Position numbers and translations under genes: made by a program. This document shows, in pieces, positions 59,302 through 64,000 of a stretch of DNA of 64,000 nucleotides (position 1 is the first letter of the stretch; each line of letters starts with the position of its first letter). The notes beneath the pieces were generated by a model. It was not told the DNA's origin, ran no database searches, and saw nothing but the letters and a program-made list of their open reading frames with translations. The stretch comes from Bog-113 sp965226755 (GTDB lineage: Bacteria; Acidobacteriota; Terriglobia; Bryobacterales; Bryobacteraceae), in NCBI GenBank assembly GCA_965226755.1, contig CBDDDT010000006.1, forward strand, positions 1-64,000, in the 5' to 3' direction.

Positions 59302-62300
59302 CTAGAAGGTGAGCTTTCCAGTGACCTGGACCAGGCGCGGCGCGGAATCGAAGCCCAGGAAGTTACCGTAGGGGCTGGTCGGGGTTCCGGCCATTTGCAG
59401 GATAGTTCCAAATGTCGAATCCCCGAAAGCGCTGTCGGGCACGGCGTAGTTCGGGTGGTTAAGGACATTGAAGGCCTGAGCCCCCAAGCCGAGGGTGAGC
59501 CGCTCGGTGAGCTTGAACGTTTTATAGAGCTGCGTGTCGACGTCGAAGTAGCCAGGGCCGCGGAACTGGTTGCGAGTCTCGGGCGAAATCCCCGGGTAAC
59601 CCGCAAACGAACCTGAGCCGCTTTGAACAAAATTATTCGCGTTCAGGCAAGGCGTGTTGACCGCGGATGCCCCGCAGCCAGAGGTGTAAGAGCCGGTTGG
59701 ATAAGCGAGGATCGGCGCGTCTGTATTGGTGATGGCTCCGCTCCAATTACTGTCGGTTACGGTAAACGGCAGACCCGAGCGAAGGAACACCTTGCCCGAG
59801 AGCTGCCAGCCCGCGAACAGGGAGTTCATGAAGTGGTTGCCGAAACGATACCCGGGCGAATACACCCAGTCTCCGGTCATGCTGTTCCGGATGTCGTAAT
59901 CGGAGTTGCCGTAATTGCCCTGCCGCAGCCCGTAAGGACTGATTTGCGTCCCGATGGCGGTATTGGTGTTGATGGCGAAGATGCCGCCATTCGAGGTTTC
60001 ATCGAGGCCGTGGGACCAGGTGTAGTTCAGGTCGAAAGTCAAACCGCGCGATAGATGTTTCCGAAGCGTAACAGTTGCGCCGTTGTAATTCGAAATAGCT
60101 CCGCTCTGGACCTCAGTGACCGTGCCGTAGCTGGGGTTCGGGGCTGTGCCTTTCGCGATCGCCCCGACGGTAGGGTAAAGCGCTCCTGGAAGCCCGTAGG
60201 CTTCTGGATCGTACGCGTTTCCCCATGTGTTTGAGTACGGGATTTTGATACCGTGGTTCCCGTTATAGGCCAAAATCAGCGCGTAGGATGCACCCAGATC
60301 GCGCTGGATCTGGAAATTCCATTCCTGGTAAACGGGCGAATGAAGCGTCCCATTGAAATAGTTGAACGAAGGCGCCTCAAAGACCGAGCCGAGCCCCTGC
60401 AAAGTAGAGGAGATCTGATTGAAGCTCTGATTGAGATTAAAAGCCTGCGCGGAGGCTGCGTACGTCGCGGCGCCGCCCGCGGGATCAAACGGCAATACAC
60501 CACCTGCAGGGCGCACGCGGATGGCTACCGAAGAGGGAGCATCCGAAAGCAGGTTGTCTACCAGGCCCGCCGCGACATTATCGTAGAAAATGCCGGCGCC
60601 GCCGCTGAATATGGTCTTGCCCGACTTACCTGGCGAATAGGAGAAACCAAGGCGGGGCGACCAGTTGATTCGGTCGACGCCAGGGAATGCGTAATGCTGA
60701 CCAGTTACGATGTCGGCGCTATAAGGAATATTGCCGTTGCCGGCAACCGTCGAAGCGAGGCTGCTGAACGGGGCTTTGAACTCTGAGTAGCAGTCCGTCT
60801 GACAGACCGGATTTGAGTTGTGTTCGCCGCGCAGGGCAATGGTCAACTTCAAGTTGGGGCGAACTCGCCATTCGTCCTGGGCGTACAGACCCAATCCCCA
60901 CAGTGCGACAGGTACGTCGTTCGACAGGTTATCGGATTGCCGGTATTGGAACGCACGCCCATCCGCGAACTGCTGCAAACCATCGTTCGTGTAACCGAAA
61001 TAAACGGCGGGATCATTGAATGCGAAGTTATGGTCGCTCACGTCGTAACGCCGGAAATTCTCGCCAAATTTCAGATTGTGGTTACCGAAGATGTAGCTGA
61101 AATCGTCTATGAATTGGTATTGGGTGATGTTGCGGCCTTGAGGGAACTCGTAAATTCCGTTGAAACCGGTAAACGGAACCGTACCGGAAGTGATGATGCC
61201 GTAAGGGAAGATGCTCAAATCCAGAGCCGTATCCTGCGTGAACTGAGCCCGATAGTAGCTCAGCGTCGTCATGAAGGAGTTCGTCGCACGCGGACTGAAG
61301 ATGTGCGTCTCGTCCAGCTGCGTGTCCCAGGAAGGCTGCTTCGAAATGGCGTCGAAGTTTTTGTTGATCGGATCAGTCGCGCTCGGCTGCGTGCCGCGGT
61401 CCTGTTTGTACCGGAAATAGACCTGATCTTTATCGCTGAACCTATGGTCCACGCGGCCGGACAGAATCCACTCGGAAGCCAGAACCGAGGGATTCGTGCG
61501 GAACTGAAGTGCGCACGGCTGCGTAGCGGGGTCAAAGCCGGCCAGGCTGAGACTGTTGCACGCCGTGCTATTCGGAAGAGCCGTCGCTCCATTGATACCC
61601 GGCACGGTCTGGTATAAATTGAACATCTTCTGGTAAGTGGACGCCTCGCTGGGCTGGAGGGCCGTCACGTTATTCAGCACCGCGCTCGCAAATTGCGGGC
61701 TGGGAACGGTGACTACATCGGTCACCGGGAGCACGAAATTCAGCCCCTCATTGTCGAGGAAGAAGAAGGTCTTGTTCTTGATGATGGGGCCGCCGATGGA
61801 ATCCGCCCACTGATTCGCGTTGGCGAACGGCGTGGGCGCCCCCTGCGCATTATTGAACGTGTCGTTCGCGTTCAGCAGCCGTCCGTTCCAGTAATAATTC
61901 GCGTTGCCGTGGATCTCGTTGGTGCCCGACTTGGTCACATAAGAAACCTGAGCTCCGGCCAGCTGACCATATTGACCGCTATAGGGATTCGTTGTGATGG
62001 TCACTTCCTGGACTTCATTCGAACCGAGCGTTAGGTTGGATGCACCGGAATTGTTGATATTGAAATAGGGATCCATGTTGTTCTCGCCGTTGGTAGTGAA
62101 CAGGTTTGAAGTGCCGGGCAACCCGTTGACGGTGAAATTGCCGAATCCGCTCATTCCTGGAGGCGCGACGTTGAGGAGAGCGCCGGGCGCGGTGAAGGCG
62201 ATGTTGGTCATATCGCCGCCCCCGCTGGGCAACAGCTCCATCTGCTGCTGAGTGAAAGTGGTGACTTGGGACGGATCCTCCGTGACCAGCGGCGTGGCAT

Positions 62301-62709
62301 CCGACACCTCGACGGTGGCGGCAGCTTGACCCACCTGAAGAACGAGACTCGCCGTGACCACACTTCCGACTGAAACCTCGACGGGTCGTTCGATCCTTTC
62401 GAAGCCGCTGGCGGTCGTCGATACCTTGTAGCGGCCCGGTTTGAGAAGCGAAAACCGGAATTCACCCGAGTCGTTGGACGATGCGGTCTGATTGGAACCG
62501 TTATCCAGATCGGTCAGTGTTACGGTGACGTTGGGAATGATGCCGCCGGTGGCGTCCGTGATGTTTCCGGAGACACCGCCGGTGGTCAGGGATTGTGCGT
62601 GCATAGGAACGGAAGCTACAGACAGCAGCGCTCCAACGAACATCGCTGGTAGTATCGTGCCGAGGAGTAGCGCCGCGAGACAGAGTTTGGCGTTTCTTGA
62701 AGCAATCAT
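59302..62709 (-). CDS. TonB-dependent receptor with N-terminal carboxypeptidase-regulatory domain (Oar-like)
   Basis: This is a very large (1135-residue) outer-membrane receptor of the acidobacterial Oar-like type. A long signal-like region (LCLAALLLGTILPAMFVGAL) precedes a carboxypeptidase-regulatory domain (GGVSGNITDATGGIIPNVTV, FSLLKPGRYKVSTTASGFER). A plug-like domain follows (AFTAPGALLNVAPPGMSGFG, NLFTTNGENNMDPYFNINNS, QLAGAQVSYVTKSGTNEIHG), then a long barrel with many aromatic strands ending LGFDSAPRLVQVTGKLTF. No canonical TonB box is obvious. Ligands of this expanded family are mostly unknown; glycans or peptides are suspected. It has its own upstream element shared with the neighbouring secreted protein gene. 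Confidence 0.9.
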   Translation of the reverse strand: MIASRNAKLCLAALLLGTILPAMFVGALLSVASVPMHAQSLTTGGVSGNITDATGGIIPNVTVTLTDLDNGSNQTASSNDSGEFRFSLLKPGRYKVSTTASGFERIERPVEVSVGSVVTASLVLQVGQAAATVEVSDATPLVTEDPSQVTTFTQQQMELLPSGGGDMTNIAFTAPGALLNVAPPGMSGFGNFTVNGLPGTSNLFTTNGENNMDPYFNINNSGASNLTLGSNEVQEVTITTNPYSGQYGQLAGAQVSYVTKSGTNEIHGNANYYWNGRLLNANDTFNNAQGAPTPFANANQWADSIGGPIIKNKTFFFLDNEGLNFVLPVTDVVTVPSPQFASAVLNNVTALQPSEASTYQKMFNLYQTVPGINGATALPNSTACNSLSLAGFDPATQPCALQFRTNPSVLASEWILSGRVDHRFSDKDQVYFRYKQDRGTQPSATDPINKNFDAISKQPSWDTQLDETHIFSPRATNSFMTTLSYYRAQFTQDTALDLSIFPYGIITSGTVPFTGFNGIYEFPQGRNITQYQFIDDFSYIFGNHNLKFGENFRRYDVSDHNFAFNDPAVYFGYTNDGLQQFADGRAFQYRQSDNLSNDVPVALWGLGLYAQDEWRVRPNLKLTIALRGEHNSNPVCQTDCYSEFKAPFSSLASTVAGNGNIPYSADIVTGQHYAFPGVDRINWSPRLGFSYSPGKSGKTIFSGGAGIFYDNVAAGLVDNLLSDAPSSVAIRVRPAGGVLPFDPAGGAATYAASAQAFNLNQSFNQISSTLQGLGSVFEAPSFNYFNGTLHSPVYQEWNFQIQRDLGASYALILAYNGNHGIKIPYSNTWGNAYDPEAYGLPGALYPTVGAIAKGTAPNPSYGTVTEVQSGAISNYNGATVTLRKHLSRGLTFDLNYTWSHGLDETSNGGIFAINTNTAIGTQISPYGLRQGNYGNSDYDIRNSMTGDWVYSPGYRFGNHFMNSLFAGWQLSGKVFLRSGLPFTVTDSNWSGAITNTDAPILAYPTGSYTSGCGASAVNTPCLNANNFVQSGSGSFAGYPGISPETRNQFRGPGYFDVDTQLYKTFKLTERLTLGLGAQAFNVLNHPNYAVPDSAFGDSTFGTILQMAGTPTSPYGNFLGFDSAPRLVQVTGKLTF

Positions 62710-62749
62710 GCCGCTAAATTAGCGCTCATGGGCATGAGTTGGTTGGACT

Positions 62750-62800
62750 GATCCTCAGGCCGTTTGAACGATGCGACGGATTGCCGGTCTTAGCCGATGA
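62750..62800. repeat. 51-bp upstream element, copy A
   Basis: By hand alignment without gaps, about 37 of 51 bases match the copy at 63702-63752, including GATCCT, the ATGCG block and ATTGCCGGT. It lies about 40 bases before the TonB receptor start. It is probably a shared promoter or operator rather than a mobile element. Confidence 0.65.
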
Positions 62801-62920
62801 GCCGTTCTTATGCTGGCGCTGCTCTCGAGCGCTCCAGCAGGAAGAACTATCGCGGAGGCGGGCGAACGGAAGCGGGATCAGCAGACTTGGGCAGGCGAAC
62901 TACAGTGGCGTGAATCGCTT

Positions 62921-63643
62921 TTAGTGATGTGCGCTGTGCGGCGCAGCGGTGCCATCCGACCAAAAAGCGACCGGGATCATGAAAATCGTCTCCGGCTCCG
63001 GCATATCGCGAAATTCGTCGTTAAAGAGCACTGGCGAACCGGCGAGGTTCGCGCCCCAGCTGGCCTCGCCTGTCGTGGGAACGTGGAACATCAGATGAGG
63101 ACACCATTGCCCGGCCGAATCGCCGAGATTCCCCATCTTCGACAACATGTAAGACATCGCGCCGGCCTCTGGCGCCGGCACTTCCTTCTTCGCCACGCTA
63201 GCTGCTATCATTCCACGAATCTGCGCCTTCGAGTACCCGGCTAACACCAGCTTCGTCCGGCTCAAAGTATAAGGAAGAACGGTTCTCACCGCCGGCGGGT
63301 TATAGCAGATCGGCCCGCGCATCTTAGGATTCCAAAACTCTGGACTGTCGAATGGCGACATCCACGATCGTTCCACCAGGCAGGTGAAGCCGCTCTTTCC
63401 GCTGACCGCGGTTCTGTAGCCGCCTTTCCCGAGAACAAGAATCACAGCATCTCGCGCGATTGCTTCTGGCGCCGCGCTTCGGGCCATTGCGATTTCAGCG
63501 CCGGAATCCGCCATCAGGTATTGCTCAACAGCAGCCATCCGAGGGTACTGTTGCGAAACAGTATTTCCTTGAGAGCTGGCGACAAGAATTGACACCAGTA
63601 GAGCGGATTGCAGAGAAGTTCTACCTGGACAAGCATTTTTCAT
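62921..63643 (-). CDS. Putative secreted protein of unknown function
   Basis: This is an unrecognised 240-residue protein with an N-terminal export signal (NACPGRTSLQSALLVSILVA). Conserved-looking segments are MADSGAEIAMARSAAPEAIA, AVILVLGKGGYRTAVSG and SWMSPFDSPEFWNPKMRGPI, followed by WCPHLMFHVPTTGEASWGAN and a terminal ETIFMIPVAFWSDGTAAP with His-rich end. The ATG used has GGGGA 8 bases upstream; an ATG 15 bases earlier is the alternative. It shares an upstream element with the TonB receptor gene and may be co-regulated with it. Confidence 0.6.
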   Translation of the reverse strand: MKNACPGRTSLQSALLVSILVASSQGNTVSQQYPRMAAVEQYLMADSGAEIAMARSAAPEAIARDAVILVLGKGGYRTAVSGKSGFTCLVERSWMSPFDSPEFWNPKMRGPICYNPPAVRTVLPYTLSRTKLVLAGYSKAQIRGMIAASVAKKEVPAPEAGAMSYMLSKMGNLGDSAGQWCPHLMFHVPTTGEASWGANLAGSPVLFNDEFRDMPEPETIFMIPVAFWSDGTAAPHSAHH

Positions 63644-63701
63644 CGAGAGGATCCCCATGTTCAGAAGTAGAGTAGCGTCAACCGGATTAGTTTGTCACTA
63701 T

Positions 63702-63752
63702 GATCCTTAGAGCGATAGAACAATGCGGTGAATTGCCGGTTTTGGTCGCTGG
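63702..63752. repeat. 51-bp upstream element, copy B
   Basis: This is the second copy of the element at 62750-62800. It lies about 44-59 bases before the start of the secreted unknown (minus) and about 40 bases before the histidine kinase start (plus), so it could serve either direction. Confidence 0.6.
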
Positions 63753-63790
63753 ATCGGGCACGGAGAGGCAGCAATTGCGCTAGAATTCGC

Positions 63791-64000
63791 ATGGTGCGTG
63801 ATAATCCCCTGCGGCTGACTTCGTTTTGGCAGTTACAAATCCTGGGGTGGGTGTGTTTTTATGGTTGGACCCTCTTGGGATCGATTCCCGACCTTGTTCG
63901 GCGCTCGGGCGCCTTTCGCGAAAACACGGTGGTAGTCGGTTTACTGTTCCTCGGGAGTTGGGTATTGCATCCCGTTTGCAGGTGGCTGCTTCGGCGTTAC
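63791..64000 (+). CDS. LytS-type sensor histidine kinase, N-terminal fragment (cut by the window edge)
   Basis: Only the first 70 codons are present. The start reads MVRDNPLRLTSFWQLQILGW, then VCFYGWTLLGSIPDL and a second hydrophobic helix (TVVVGLLFLGSWVLHPVC). Trp-rich FWQLQ-LGW openings followed by paired membrane helices are typical of LytS/His_kinase sensor proteins, usually paired with a LytTR regulator. TAGAAT ends 4 bases before the ATG and no ribosome-binding site is seen, suggesting a leaderless mRNA. The catalytic part lies outside the window, so the call is tentative. Confidence 0.55.
   Translation, partial: MVRDNPLRLTSFWQLQILGWVCFYGWTLLGSIPDLVRRSGAFRENTVVVGLLFLGSWVLHPVCRWLLRRY

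Noticed and set aside
62739..62924. Small plus-strand frame between the TonB receptor and the secreted unknown
   Set aside because: It overlaps the duplicated upstream element, has no ribosome-binding site and no conserved pattern.

Overview
The window is a GC-rich, densely coded bacterial chromosome segment. No stretch of more than about 300 bases lacks a gene, and I saw no rRNA, tRNA, CRISPR array, insertion sequence or integrase. The gene content fits Acidobacteriota, most likely a Bryobacterales/Solibacter-like lineage. The clues are a very large TonB-dependent receptor with an N-terminal carboxypeptidase-regulatory domain, a DUF1080 protein, a TolB-like propeller protein, a type II secretion block with GspL/GspM/GspC-like ends, and frequent GTG/TTG starts with 4-base start/stop overlaps. 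The taxonomy is inference; no marker was searched.

Layout. (1) 1-7.4 kb, minus: a type II secretion operon running gspF-G-H-I-J-K, then GspL-, GspM- and GspC-like genes, then a frameshifted gene running off the left edge. GspE and GspD are not in the window. (2) 7.5-15 kb: mixed genes (AhpD-like protein, secreted protein, recA, a GntR repressor with its membrane partner, DUF1080 protein, sugar isomerase-like protein, gamma-glutamyltransferase). (3) 15-44.4 kb: a large exopolysaccharide island. Its left arm (minus) holds dTDP-sugar genes rfbA/rfbC-like/rfbB, a glycosyltransferase, a 1088-residue hybrid histidine kinase, an Hpt protein and three consecutive proteins related to polyprenyl-phosphate hexose-1-phosphate transferases. 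Its right arm (plus) starts with a receiver protein, a SpoIIE-type phosphatase/HATPase and a STAS protein. It continues with glycosyltransferases, an SLBB export protein, a Wzz/BY-kinase-like protein, a Wzx flippase, a GT25 enzyme, a Wzy-like polymerase and a secreted clan-A glycosidase-like protein. This is a Wzx/Wzy-type pathway with its regulators embedded in it.

(4) 44.4-52.3 kb, mostly minus: a TolB-like protein, an arginase-family protein, an RlmB-type rRNA methyltransferase, a single-domain asparaginase (plus), and a tightly overlapping five-gene operon: egtB, egtD and the ATPase, permease and substrate-binding lipoprotein of a betaine-type ABC importer. The last group looks like ergothioneine synthesis coupled to uptake. 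(5) 52.4-59.2 kb, plus: a secreted unknown, an exported methyltransferase-like protein, a double-domain dCTP deaminase, a PfkB kinase, a rhomboid protease, a BshB1-like deacetylase, a glyoxalase-fold protein and galT, ending at a strong hairpin. (6) 59.3-64 kb: the giant TonB-dependent receptor and a secreted unknown (minus), which share a conserved upstream element, then the start of a LytS-type histidine kinase cut by the right edge.

The most interesting points are the ergothioneine synthesis-plus-import operon, the two degenerate hexose-phosphate-transferase fusion proteins beside one intact enzyme, the BY-kinase-like protein with a broken P-loop, the phosphorelay and partner-switch modules inside the polysaccharide island, and the 51-bp element duplicated upstream of two secretory genes. 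All functional calls come from reading motifs by eye; none was checked against a database.
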